Source: IGN2 sp964639955
GTDB taxonomy: Bacteria; Bacteroidota; Ignavibacteria; Ignavibacteriales; Ignavibacteriaceae
Reading direction: 5' to 3'
DNA: 39,971 bases
Assembly: GCA_964639955.1 (NCBI GenBank)
Contig: CAZXGJ010000034.1
Location: 1-39,971 of the forward strand
Shown here: one piece after another, positions 8,843 through 17,309 of the stretch
Layout: each line of letters opens with the position of its first letter
Numbering within the stretch: the stretch's first letter is position 1
The notes under the pieces: generated by a model
What the model was told of the DNA's origin: nothing
Seen by the model: only the letters and a program-made list of their open reading frames with translations
Database searches by the model: none
Position numbers and translations under genes: made by a program

Positions 8843-8893
8843 AAACCTTCGGGTTTTTGCAAACCTCCGAGGTTTCAAAAACCTCGGAGGTTT
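8843..8893. repeat. Compound palindromic repeat AAACCTCCGAGGTTT / AAACCTCGGAGGTTT
   Basis: Two 15-base blocks at 8861-8875 and 8879-8893 are exact reverse complements, three bases apart. A related palindrome AAACCTTCGGGTTT is at 8843-8856. The block lies just downstream of the stop of the gene ending at 8903 and resembles the repeat at 10431-10494. Confidence 0.85.
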
Positions 8894-8902
8894 ATGCGGG
8901 CA

Positions 8903-10336
8903 TTATTTCAGTAGCAGCATTTTCTTTACTTCAGTCCTTTCGGGTGTCTGAAGTTTGTAGAGGTAAACTCCGCTCGTCAGATTCCGGTAAAGCCGGAATG
9001 ACCGACCATCTGAATTTCCATCCGAAACGCTGAATTCAACTTCATAAATTCTGCCGGCATCGAGTCTGCCGGAGAACAGCTCTGCAACTTCCTCTCCGTT
9101 TGTGTTGAATACCTTGAGCGTTCCTTCAGATTGTTTATCAACTCCAAATTTTATTTTTGTCGATGGATTGAACGGGTTCGGATAATTCTGCTCGAGCACA
9201 AAACCGTTTGGCAATTCACCGATAAATACTTCCACAACATTACTGTAGTCAAAGCTGCCGTTGTTATCGATTTGCCTGAGGCGGTAGGCAAGAGTATGAG
9301 TAAGAGTACGAGTAAGAGAAAGATCATCTGTGAAAGAATATTCCTTCGGAGAATTAGAATTGCCGTATCCTTCCACGAATCCAATCTTCTCCCAATTGTC
9401 ATCCTGAGCGGAGCGAAGAATCTCAAATCCGGAGTTATTAACTTCCGTCGAAGTCTGCCAGTTAAGCGTAACAATATTTCCTTTAACAGAAGCAGTGAAG
9501 GAAGTTAGCTCGACGGGGAGAGGGGCCTGACTAAGATCAATCGTTGAAGAATTATCGATATCACCATCACTAATATCTCTATTCCAAGCATTAGTCGAAC
9601 TTGATGCACCGGGAGTCATTACATCTATAGCGTCAGATATAGTTCCGCCACCAATGTCTTGTGTTGCATCGACGTCATTATTATATCCGTTATTACCATT
9701 CACGAATGTTGCAAGTGAGACTCGCATACTGGATGTTGAGGTGAGACTGGCTAAATCTGTTAAATCAATTCTACCTTCAGCACATTCGTTTGTTGTACTA
9801 ACAGAAATTTGATAACCAGCAGTTGGTGGTGCATACCAACTACTTCCGTTATCAGCAAAAAGTTCAAATTGTAAATTCGTCCCAAATCCAGAAGTCACAT
9901 CATGAACTATTAGATTCCTTTCGCCGTACTGACTTGCCGAGCCAACTGATGTTTGAGAATCATCACCATTCCAGGTCAACGCATCATCAGATCCGTTCTG
10001 ATCAACATCAATCGACAAAGATATATAAACATAATCACCACCATTTTCTATGTTCTGCATTCGAATCAAGAAATAAAGATACGTCCCATCATTCCCAAAC
10101 CTAATTTCTGTAATATCGTTATCTGCATTATTACTAATATCTGTTCTTTGATCGCCACTTTCACCTTTATATATCCATTGTCCATTAAAATAACCGGTAC
10201 CATGAACACTTAGTTGGCTGCCATCATATCCACCATCGTTGCTATCCCAGTCTGAAGGATCACCATTAACTGTTATTGTGTATGATTGTGCAAAAACTAT
10301 TGCAGGAAGCAGTAAAAGTGAAAATATCTTTTTCAT
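8903..10336 (-). CDS. T9SS-sorted secreted protein, paralog of its downstream neighbour
   Basis: 477 residues. Signal peptide about 1-17 (LLLPAIVFAQ). The N-terminal domain (about 18-275) starts YTITVNGDPSDWDSNDGGYDG and contains YLYFLIRMQNIENGGDYVYI and SIDVDQNGSDD, the look of a CBM9/DOMON-like or glucodextranase-C-like beta-sandwich with possible Asp-rich calcium loops. The FN3-like domain (about 278-375) and the T9SS signal (FVLEQNYPNPFNPSTK to KKMLLLK) follow. A strong ribosome-binding site (GGAGGGGGT) precedes the ATG. Repeats fill all three loops: a LRSAQDD-coding element, a hexamer tract, and an ATTCCGG palindrome. No enzyme motif was seen. Substrate is unknown; the neighbouring GH57 gene hints at glucan binding. 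Confidence 0.85.
   Translation of the reverse strand: MKKIFSLLLLPAIVFAQSYTITVNGDPSDWDSNDGGYDGSQLSVHGTGYFNGQWIYKGESGDQRTDISNNADNDITEIRFGNDGTYLYFLIRMQNIENGGDYVYISLSIDVDQNGSDDALTWNGDDSQTSVGSASQYGERNLIVHDVTSGFGTNLQFELFADNGSSWYAPPTAGYQISVSTTNECAEGRIDLTDLASLTSTSSMRVSLATFVNGNNGYNNDVDATQDIGGGTISDAIDVMTPGASSSTNAWNRDISDGDIDNSSTIDLSQAPLPVELTSFTASVKGNIVTLNWQTSTEVNNSGFEILRSAQDDNWEKIGFVEGYGNSNSPKEYSFTDDLSLTRTLTHTLAYRLRQIDNNGSFDYSNVVEVFIGELPNGFVLEQNYPNPFNPSTKIKFGVDKQSEGTLKVFNTNGEEVAELFSGRLDAGRIYEVEFSVSDGNSDGRSFRLYRNLTSGVYLYKLQTPERTEVKKMLLLK
8981..8999. repeat. Palindrome ATTCCGG-TAAAG-CCGGAAT inside the T9SS domain
   Basis: Perfect 7-bp stem with five-base loop in coding sequence. With its flanks it encodes RSFRLYRNL within an insertion of about 14 residues between VEFSV and SGVYLY, absent from the BNR and peptidase paralogs. 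The form (GTCATTCCGG...CCGGAATC) resembles dispersed intergenic palindromes common in bacterial genomes. Confidence 0.75.
9292..9327 (-). repeat. In-frame hexamer tract (six units)
   Basis: Units GAGTAT, GAGTAA, GAGTAC, GAGTAA, GAGAAA, GATCAT on the plus strand, encoding DLSLTRTLTHTL just before AYRLRQIDNNGS. It aligns with the tracts at 1346-1375 and 7804-7839. Confidence 0.85.
9395..9425 (-). repeat. LRSAQDD-coding repeat element in the FN3-like loop
   Basis: The coding strand reads GAGATTCTTCGCTCCGCTCA then GGATGACAAT. From memory this string is a common dispersed repeat in environmental Bacteroidota genomes. Here it is translated as EILRSAQDDN, at the loop where sister genes hold heptamers or a palindrome. 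Only one copy is in this window, so the repeat status rests on recollection. Confidence 0.6.
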
Positions 10337-10430
10337 ACCCCCTCCAGGGTTTTGTTATTAACAAATATTTAAAATTCAGGAATCAAAATAATTCTTTGTG
10401 TTTGAAGATTCAATAAGTTAAAATGCTTTC

Positions 10431-10494
10431 GTACTAAGCAACCTTCGGGGTTAGCGCTAAGGTTTTGCAGCTGCAACCCCGAAGGTTTGAGTAC
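10431..10494. repeat. Long inverted repeat between T9SS genes
   Basis: Outer arms GTACT (10431-10435) and AGTAC (10490-10494), inner arms ACCTTCGGGGTT (10441-10452) and AACCCCGAAGGT (10475-10486), with about 22 bases between. It lies 14 bases past the stop of the GH57 gene. It could terminate that gene, though a U-tract is lacking. Confidence 0.82.
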
Positions 10495-10507
10495 CGTTGA
10501 ATAAAAA

Positions 10508-13500
10508 TTATTTCAACAGCATAAACTTCTTCTGCGCTGAAAATTCTCCGGCCTCCAACCTGTAGATGTAAACCCCGCTCGCCAGGTTGTAGTCGGATGA
10601 ATTGAATTCAACTGTATATTTTCCGGCTGACAGTTCCTCATTCACCAGAGTTACCACTTCATTCCCAAGCACATCGTAAATTTTTAAGGTTACAAATCGG
10701 CTACTGCCAATTGCATACTGCATACTGGTCCTTGGATTGAACGGATTCGGATAATTCTGATATAACAAAAATTCCTTCGAAAGATTTTCTTTTTCATCAG
10801 TTTCTGTAATTGTTAAATCAAACTCATACAGTTCGTTTTGGTCAATGTTGCCGTCTCCGTTTCCGGCAGGGACCTGGTTAAGCAAAACCCCGTTATCGTC
10901 TGTCTGATAGCTGCCGATTGCGATGTAAACTTCGTTTGGCAAATAGCCGAATTCGGATTGAACACCAACAGTTCCTTCAAGATAATTTCCCGCAGCGTTT
11001 TGCACGGTTCCTGTCTGGTCGAACCAGCCGCTCCAGTTGTTTGTGCTTTCGTTGCCGAGGAACAAATTCCATCCTGCGACCATTCCGGTTTTTGCCCACG
11101 GCGCCTGAATCATTGTTCGCTGTGAATCTGCAACAAAAATAAAATGATCATTTCCGGTTGATTGAGCCGACTGAGTTGCAACGTAAAGCTCTGTTCCATT
11201 CCAGCCAAGATAAAGGTCCAGTCCGTTATTGGTTGCAGCAAGAAACGAATTGGCTGCATCAAGCTCGCCATCCATTATAAAAGTTCCGCATGTTCCGCCG
11301 ATATAAATATGAAAATCATTTCCGTTGTTGTTATTCCACGTTCCGTCATCAAAATGAATTACAAAAGCAACCCGCTCAACAACCTGCGATTGATTGAAAG
11401 CACCGATTTTTATATAAAGTGAATCTCCATTCGGACCAATCATAGGAGATTCAACAGCAGGACCCGTTCCGTTATAAAGATATGAACCCGCAGGCCAGTA
11501 AACGGAATCGGGAGTCTGCCAGCTGCTTCCTGTATTGTTCACACCCCAATGCAGTTTGGCTCCCTGCTGAACTCCGGTTACAACAATTGTAATTGTATCG
11601 TCTTCAGTCGGATTAATAGGTACCCAGTAAACACCGTTCGAGCCGCCGGGATTGTAATTTCCAACCCAAACTTGTTTTATAGGTGACCTGGAAATGTTTC
11701 CGTTATTATCAACTGCTTCGATGTAGTAATCGACAAGCTTGTTATCAAGCCCGGTAATTTCAGCAGAATATTCTTTTGCTTTAAATAAAGGAAGAGGATT
11801 TGTCTGGGAAGCAATTTCCGTTCCTGTCATTGTTAAATCAGTCCAGCCGGTAACATCGCTTCCGCCTGCATAAGTTTCATTGTGAATTGTGTTCGGATTG
11901 TTCAGGCCATCGAGGTCGGTTCTGTATTTTAATTTAACGGATGAAAGTCCGTTCACATCAAACACATAAGACCAGACAGTAATATCCCCCGACATAGAAA
12001 TGCCCCACTCAGTTGCACCGGGATTGTACGGTTCACGCTGAGGAAGGTATATAGTGGGACCTGTTAAATCTGTTCCGCCGCTTATCACGCTTTGAGCAAA
12101 AGGAATTGCAAGATTTACAGCACGTGCCGCATGTGAATCCCAGATCCCGTTTTGTGAACCATCCCAGTACCAGTAGTCGCTGGCTTCGCCGCACAGGAAA
12201 TATTTCCAGGCTTCTTTTGTATTATTTGAATTTGGATTAATCTGTTCTGCAGTTAAAACAAAATTTTTTGCTGCGGTAATTACTCCCCAGCTGTTTCGAT
12301 CGGGACTGTAGCCGTTTGTTCCGGGATCTCCGTTCCATTTTTTAAATTCAGGATCACCGTTATCAGCTCCGCTCCAGCTCCCATCTTCAACATAAATAAC
12401 ATCGTTCGGATCGGGAGGAAACATTTCCAGATAATCCTGAACAGTGGTGCAGACGAACCTTGAAGGATTTGCCTGCAGCCAGTTAACAAAATTCTGAAAG
12501 TTGCTGTGATAGTATGATTCACTGCCTCCGCCGAAATTATCACCATCGTGATGAAGCACGATTAAAATCGGATGATTTGGATCGGTGTTGTAAGGTTCAA
12601 GCTGGCTCATCACGGCTTCGTAATTTAAAGCACCAAAACCGCCTCTGCCGTCCTCATTTCCCATATACCTGTCGGTTGGTACTGCAATAATCTTATGTTC
12701 AATGCCGGTTGAAGGATCGATGTAAGCAGCATAATGCGGCTGACGGCTCCACTGAGCTGAAACGGGAGTCGGTGCCCAAAGTCCGTTAAGCTGAATCCAG
12801 TCCCCGGGGTCAGAATTCATCACATCGGATTTATTCGGCTCATAAATATTTCCGCCGGTGTTAAAAGGATAATTTTCACAAGCTCTTTCAAAATGAATAT
12901 TATCAACCATTACCCATTCAATTCCTTCATCGAGCAAAGCGGGAATCATTCGCGGTGAGAAAGCATTCTCCGGCGGGAAAATTCCTTTTGAATAATTCCC
13001 TGAAAAGTTTTGAGAAAAAATTTCTTTATGATGTTGAATTTGTTTTCGTGTATCAGTGTGATCAATCAAACCCAACAGCGGATGAAAATATCCGAACGCC
13101 ACCATATCCATTCGCGGGTTACCGAGTGATGTGCTCTGAGTCTTTATCGAGTTCCAGTGGCTCTTCCAGTTCTGGAAATTCTGATTGCCGTAATTCTCAA
13201 GATTATTCAGGTTTTCAATTAATGAGCCTGAAAAACTAACCTGCGCACCGAAGTGCGGGAAGTTTGCATTGATTCCCATCTGAACCGCATCTTTTGGCCA
13301 GCTTGTGTAAGGTCCAACCCGCTGATTGTGAATATCAAAAACAGAGTACGGATAACGGTTGTTAAGTTCCGTCTGGCCAATCGATTCATAAGGCCAGTAA
13401 ACCGGCTGATGCATATGCCAGAGAAATGCAATGTAAATCGGGGGATTGAGTTTTACATCATCAGTCTGTGCAGAAATCCTTAAGGATACAGTTAAGGCAA

Positions 13501-13531
13501 ATAACAGTAAAAGCACCGGAACTTTTTTCAT
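10508..13531 (-). CDS. Secreted GH57 alpha-glucan hydrolase with binding modules and T9SS domain
   Basis: 1007 residues. Signal peptide about 1-21 (RISAQ). The GH57 catalytic domain covers about 30-490: motif 1 LWHMHQPVY (H39, H41), FGYFHPLLG (about 147-154), the nucleophile motif GIFPPENAFS with E188, and the acid/base motif LHHDGDNFG with D329 as the likely Asp. An Ig-like domain (about 492-630), a CBM25-like starch-binding region (about 635-755, WVPINPTEDDTITIVV, LHWGVNN), and a glucodextranase-C-like module (about 760-910) follow. The C-terminus is a T9SS signal (LYQNYPNPFNPRTS to KKFMLLK). Family members act on alpha-1,4/1,6 glucans as amylases, amylopullulanases or branching enzymes; the exact specificity cannot be read here. 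A secreted, T9SS-linked GH57 implies extracellular starch or glycogen use. Confidence 0.9.
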   Translation of the reverse strand: MKKVPVLLLLFALTVSLRISAQTDDVKLNPPIYIAFLWHMHQPVYWPYESIGQTELNNRYPYSVFDIHNQRVGPYTSWPKDAVQMGINANFPHFGAQVSFSGSLIENLNNLENYGNQNFQNWKSHWNSIKTQSTSLGNPRMDMVAFGYFHPLLGLIDHTDTRKQIQHHKEIFSQNFSGNYSKGIFPPENAFSPRMIPALLDEGIEWVMVDNIHFERACENYPFNTGGNIYEPNKSDVMNSDPGDWIQLNGLWAPTPVSAQWSRQPHYAAYIDPSTGIEHKIIAVPTDRYMGNEDGRGGFGALNYEAVMSQLEPYNTDPNHPILIVLHHDGDNFGGGSESYYHSNFQNFVNWLQANPSRFVCTTVQDYLEMFPPDPNDVIYVEDGSWSGADNGDPEFKKWNGDPGTNGYSPDRNSWGVITAAKNFVLTAEQINPNSNNTKEAWKYFLCGEASDYWYWDGSQNGIWDSHAARAVNLAIPFAQSVISGGTDLTGPTIYLPQREPYNPGATEWGISMSGDITVWSYVFDVNGLSSVKLKYRTDLDGLNNPNTIHNETYAGGSDVTGWTDLTMTGTEIASQTNPLPLFKAKEYSAEITGLDNKLVDYYIEAVDNNGNISRSPIKQVWVGNYNPGGSNGVYWVPINPTEDDTITIVVTGVQQGAKLHWGVNNTGSSWQTPDSVYWPAGSYLYNGTGPAVESPMIGPNGDSLYIKIGAFNQSQVVERVAFVIHFDDGTWNNNNGNDFHIYIGGTCGTFIMDGELDAANSFLAATNNGLDLYLGWNGTELYVATQSAQSTGNDHFIFVADSQRTMIQAPWAKTGMVAGWNLFLGNESTNNWSGWFDQTGTVQNAAGNYLEGTVGVQSEFGYLPNEVYIAIGSYQTDDNGVLLNQVPAGNGDGNIDQNELYEFDLTITETDEKENLSKEFLLYQNYPNPFNPRTSMQYAIGSSRFVTLKIYDVLGNEVVTLVNEELSAGKYTVEFNSSDYNLASGVYIYRLEAGEFSAQKKFMLLK

Positions 13532-13689
13532 CGATTTACCTTTTTATTTAATGGATGATTTAATTTTCTAATTGCTTAAAGATAAAATCTTTTTAATAAG
13601 ATTTCATCTTTATCACTCTCTTGTTTTTGCATGAATTAATTCAGATGTTTTATAACTGAATTCACCATTAAACTACCAGATACAAAAAT

Positions 13690-14607
13690 ATGACCAAAAA
13701 AATTGTAATAACAGGAGCAACAGGAGCTATCGGAAGAAATCTTTGCAGGAAATTAATAGAAAGCGGAGAGGAAATAACCGTATTTACGAGGAATCCCGAA
13801 GGTGCAAGAAAAATCCTGCCGGCTGTGAAGAAATTTGTGGAATGGAATTACGAAAGTATTGATACATGGTTGCAAGAATTGTATGGAAAGGATGTTATTG
13901 TTCATCTCGCAGGTACAAACCTTGGTGCAAAGAGATGGAATGATGAATATAAAAAACTTGCATACGATAGCAGAATCATCAGCACAAGAAATTTAGTTGA
14001 AGCAATAAAATTGCTCGAGAAAAAACCAAAAGCTTTCATTTGTTCGTCTGCTGTTGGAATTTACGGCAACCGTTATGACGAAGTGCTTGATGAAAGCAGT
14101 TTAACTGGTAATGATTTTATGGCTGTAATCTGTAAGGACTGGGAGAAAGAAGCGGCAAATGTTGAACAACACGGTGTAAGAAGAGTTTCAGTCAGAACCG
14201 GTTTAGTGATGATGAAAGATGATGGTGTTCTAAAAAAAATGTTACTGCCATTCAAACTATTTATTGGAGGCCCGCTTGGAAACGGCAGACAATGGTTTCC
14301 GTGGATTCATATTGATGACATTGTCGGTATTTATATTCATGCGATTGATAATGAAAGTGTTTCTGGTGCTATCAATGGAGCTTCAGCGGGGATAGTTACA
14401 ATGAAAGAATTTGCTAAGACTCTTGGCAAAGTATTAAAGAGACCATCTTTCTTTGCTGTTCCAAAATTTGCAATGAAGATTGCAACCGGTGAGATAGCAG
14501 ATTATGCAGTGATGAGCCAGAGAACATCCGCAGAAAAAATTCTGAAGCTGGGTTATAAGTTTAAGTTTGAGAATTTAGAGGCAGCTTTGAGGGATTTGCT
14601 GAAGTAA
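13690..14607 (+). CDS. TIGR01777 family NAD(P)-binding epimerase (YfcH/SDR39U1-like)
   Basis: 305 residues of the atypical short-chain dehydrogenase fold. The nucleotide-binding motif is GATGAIG (residues 9-15). HLAGTNLGAKRW (from about 76), SSAVGIYGNR, and the C-terminal DUF1731-like stretch PSFFAVPKFAMKIATGE followed by LGYKF are diagnostic for the TIGR01777 group. The substrate is unknown. It is transcribed alone on the plus strand, divergent from the GH57 gene (158-base shared upstream region) and convergent with ahcY, with a shared terminator in between. The ATG at 13690 fits the family N-terminus exactly. Confidence 0.92.
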   Translation: MTKKIVITGATGAIGRNLCRKLIESGEEITVFTRNPEGARKILPAVKKFVEWNYESIDTWLQELYGKDVIVHLAGTNLGAKRWNDEYKKLAYDSRIISTRNLVEAIKLLEKKPKAFICSSAVGIYGNRYDEVLDESSLTGNDFMAVICKDWEKEAANVEQHGVRRVSVRTGLVMMKDDGVLKKMLLPFKLFIGGPLGNGRQWFPWIHIDDIVGIYIHAIDNESVSGAINGASAGIVTMKEFAKTLGKVLKRPSFFAVPKFAMKIATGEIADYAVMSQRTSAEKILKLGYKFKFENLEAALRDLLK

Positions 14608-14613
14608 AAAGAA

Positions 14614-14637
14614 AGAGACGCAAATGAATGCGTCTCT
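14614..14637. terminator. Bidirectional terminator between the epimerase gene and ahcY
   Basis: Perfect 9-bp stem AGAGACGCA (14614-14622) / TGCGTCTCT (14629-14637), loop AATGAA. On the minus strand it is followed by TTCTTTTT, so it fits best as the ahcY terminator, and it sits seven bases after the plus-strand stop. Confidence 0.85.
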
Positions 14638-14649
14638 ATAACTTTAATT

Positions 14650-15978
14650 TTAATACCTGTAATAATCAGGCTTATAAGGACCTTCAACAGGAACGCCAAT
14701 ATATTCAGCCTGATCTGGTCTCAGAACATCAAGTTCGGCGCCGACTTTTGCTAGATGAAGCCGTGCAACCATTTCATCAAGATGTTTCGGTAAAGTATAA
14801 ACTTTATTTTCATACTTATCATGATGATTCCAGAGTTCAATCTGTGCAAGAACCTGGTTTGAAAATGAGTTCGACATAACAAATGAAGGATGTCCCATTG
14901 CACAGCCAAGATTAACCAATCTTCCTTCAGCAAGAACAATTATATCTTTTCCATCAATTGTGTATTTATCAACCTGGGGTTTAATATTGTCTTTTGTATA
15001 ACCGTATTTTTCATTTAACCATTTCATATCGATCTCATTATCGAAGTGTCCGATGTTACAAACCACAGTTTTATCTTTCATCATTCTGAAAATCTTTTCA
15101 TTAACAACGTTATAATTTCCTGTAGCAGTTACAATTATATCCGCTCTCGGTGCAGCACTTTCCATTTTTTTAACTTCATACCCATCCATCGCGGCTTGCA
15201 AGGCACAAATAGGATCAATCTCTGTAACAACAACACGAACGCCTGCCCCTCTTAAAGACTGAGCTGAGCCTTTTCCCACGTCTCCGTAACCGGCAACAAC
15301 TGCAACTTTACCCGCCATCATAAGATCTGTTGCCCTTCTGAGAGCATCCACCAAAGATTCGCGGCAGCCATACTTATTATCGAATTTAGATTTTGTAACT
15401 GAATCATTAACATTAAATGCAGGCAGAGGAAGAGTTCCTCTTTTTTCTCTTTCATATAACCGATGAACACCCGTTGTGGTTTCTTCGGAGATTCCTCTTA
15501 TTTCTTTAACAAGCTCGGTATATTGGTCAAGAACCATATTGGTCAAGTCACCGCCGTCGTCAAGAATCATATTCAAAGGTTTTCTATCCTTACCGAAAAA
15601 CAAAGTCTGTTCAATGCACCAATCATATTCTTTTAACGTTTCACCTTTCCAGGCAAATACAGGGATTCCTTCTTTAGCAATTGCTGCAGCGGCGTGGTCC
15701 TGGGTTGAAAATATATTACACGAAGACCATTGAACTTCTGCACCAAGATCTTTTAAAGTTTCAATTAGAACTGCAGTCTGAATTGTCATGTGTAAACAAC
15801 CGGCAATCCTTGCACCTTTAAGCGGTTGTTCTTTCTTATATTTCTCTCTTATAGCCATTAAGCCGGGCATTTCTGCTTCAGCAAGTTTAATTTCTTTTCT
15901 TCCCCATTCAGCAAGTGAAATATCCTTTACTTTGTAAGGAAGGATTTTCACATCATTTTTCAGTGCAACATCACTCAT
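14650..15978 (-). CDS. ahcY: Adenosylhomocysteinase
   Basis: 442 residues. It hydrolyses S-adenosylhomocysteine to adenosine and homocysteine using bound NAD, in the cytoplasm. Landmarks are CLHMTIQTAVLIETL (about 61-75), SCNIFSTQDHAAAAI (about 86-100), the Rossmann motif GYGDVGKG (230-237), ATGNYNV, CNIGHFDNEIDM, and the conserved C-terminal tail KPDYYRY (usually KPDHYRY). It lies 29 bases downstream of metK on the same strand, so SAM synthesis and SAH removal are probably cotranscribed. A terminator follows. Confidence 0.97.
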   Translation of the reverse strand: MSDVALKNDVKILPYKVKDISLAEWGRKEIKLAEAEMPGLMAIREKYKKEQPLKGARIAGCLHMTIQTAVLIETLKDLGAEVQWSSCNIFSTQDHAAAAIAKEGIPVFAWKGETLKEYDWCIEQTLFFGKDRKPLNMILDDGGDLTNMVLDQYTELVKEIRGISEETTTGVHRLYEREKRGTLPLPAFNVNDSVTKSKFDNKYGCRESLVDALRRATDLMMAGKVAVVAGYGDVGKGSAQSLRGAGVRVVVTEIDPICALQAAMDGYEVKKMESAAPRADIIVTATGNYNVVNEKIFRMMKDKTVVCNIGHFDNEIDMKWLNEKYGYTKDNIKPQVDKYTIDGKDIIVLAEGRLVNLGCAMGHPSFVMSNSFSNQVLAQIELWNHHDKYENKVYTLPKHLDEMVARLHLAKVGAELDVLRPDQAEYIGVPVEGPYKPDYYRY

Positions 15979-16007
15979 ATTTTTATCCTCGTCTAATTGT
16001 TAAGATT

Positions 16008-17150
16008 TTATGCGTATTTTTTAAACAAATCTACCAGGTCTAATTGTTCCCAGGAGAATTCGCTTTCTGTTCTTCCAAAATGACCATAAGCAGCGGTTTT
16101 CTGATAAATAGGTCTCCTGAGATTTAATCTGGTTATAATTCCATTAGGAGTCAAATCAACTTCTTTTAATAAAATTTTCGAAATTTCAGAATCGGAAATT
16201 TTTCCGGTGCCTTTGGTATCGACAAGAACAGAAACGGGCTGTGCAACTCCTATTGCATAAGCAACCTGAACAAGACACTCCCTGGCCAGCCCTGCAGCAA
16301 CTATATTCTTTGCAATATGTCTTGCTGCATACGTAGCCGAGCGGTCAACTTTGGAAGGATCTTTACCAGAGAAAGCTCCGCCGCCATGAGGAGCCCAGCC
16401 GCCGTAGGTATCAACTATAATTTTTCTGCCTGTTAAACCACTGTCGCCATGCGGTCCACCTATCTCAAATCTTCCGGTGGGATTAACAAAAACTTTGGTT
16501 TTGCTGTCGAAAAATTCAGCCGGGACAACTTTTTTTATAACTTGTTCAATTACATCCTCTTTAATTTTGCTCTGGCTGGCATCCGCATCGTGCTGTGTTG
16601 AAACAACAATTGCATCAACTCTGAGCGGATTTTTATTATCATCATACTCAATAGTAACCTGTGTTTTTGCATCCGGACGAAGGTAAGGCATAAGACCGTT
16701 ATAACCTTTCCGGATTTCGGCAAGTCGTTTAACAAGCTTATGAGCATACATTATTGGCATCGGCATTAATTCGGGAGTCTGGTCACACGCATAACCGAAC
16801 ATCATACCCTGATCGCCGGCACCGCCTTTATCTACTCCCATTGCAATGTCCGGAGATTGAGAATGAATTGCATTCAGTACAGAGCAGGATTCAGAATCAA
16901 ATTTATATTCAGAACTAGTATAACCTATTTTTTTAATTGTGGCGCGCACTACATCCTGTACTTCGATATAAGCATCAGTTGTGATTTCACCGCCAACCAA
17001 TACCAAACCGGTGGTTACAAATGTTTCGCAGGCAACCCTTGCATCAGGGTCTTTATCCAGAATTGCATCGAGAACACCATCAGAGATAGCATCGCAAATT
17101 TTATCGGGATGACCTTCCGAAACCGATTCCGACGTAAATAAAAAAGACAT
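16008..17150 (-). CDS. metK: S-adenosylmethionine synthetase
   Basis: 380 residues. It makes SAM from methionine and ATP. Signatures: SVSEGHPDKICDAISDGVLD near the N-terminus, the ATP-binding GAGDQGMMFGYA (about 110-121), and GGGAFSGKDPSKVDRSA. Length is normal for the family. It is first of the metK-ahcY pair and divergent from the flavoprotein gene at 17310. Its 5' region (17151-17309) contains a short palindrome but no SAM riboswitch core that I can recognise. The start at 17150 gives the standard MSFLFTSESVSEGHPDK N-terminus. Confidence 0.97.
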   Translation of the reverse strand: MSFLFTSESVSEGHPDKICDAISDGVLDAILDKDPDARVACETFVTTGLVLVGGEITTDAYIEVQDVVRATIKKIGYTSSEYKFDSESCSVLNAIHSQSPDIAMGVDKGGAGDQGMMFGYACDQTPELMPMPIMYAHKLVKRLAEIRKGYNGLMPYLRPDAKTQVTIEYDDNKNPLRVDAIVVSTQHDADASQSKIKEDVIEQVIKKVVPAEFFDSKTKVFVNPTGRFEIGGPHGDSGLTGRKIIVDTYGGWAPHGGGAFSGKDPSKVDRSATYAARHIAKNIVAAGLARECLVQVAYAIGVAQPVSVLVDTKGTGKISDSEISKILLKEVDLTPNGIITRLNLRRPIYQKTAAYGHFGRTESEFSWEQLDLVDLFKKYA

Positions 17151-17259
17151 ATTCTTTAATTACCTTTATAATGAATAGAAAAAACTGCCATCGAAAAAAG
17201 GCTTACAAAACTAACCAATGGGGTTTTTAATAACAAGTTAAATTGCCCACAGACTCAAA

Positions 17260-17274
17260 GACTAAAATTTAGTC
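17260..17274. promoter_or_regulatory. Palindrome GACTAAAATTTAGTC between divergent metK and the flavoprotein gene
   Basis: Perfect 7-bp arms around a central A, in the 159-base divergent region. It could be an operator for either gene. No regulator is identified. Confidence 0.35.
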
Positions 17275-17309
17275 AGCAGTTTATTTTTATATTTGATAAA
17301 AAGATAATA

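Noticed and set aside
17151..17309. SAM riboswitch upstream of metK
   Set aside because: No SAM-I, SAM-II or SAM-III core that I can recognise on the minus strand; only a short palindrome.
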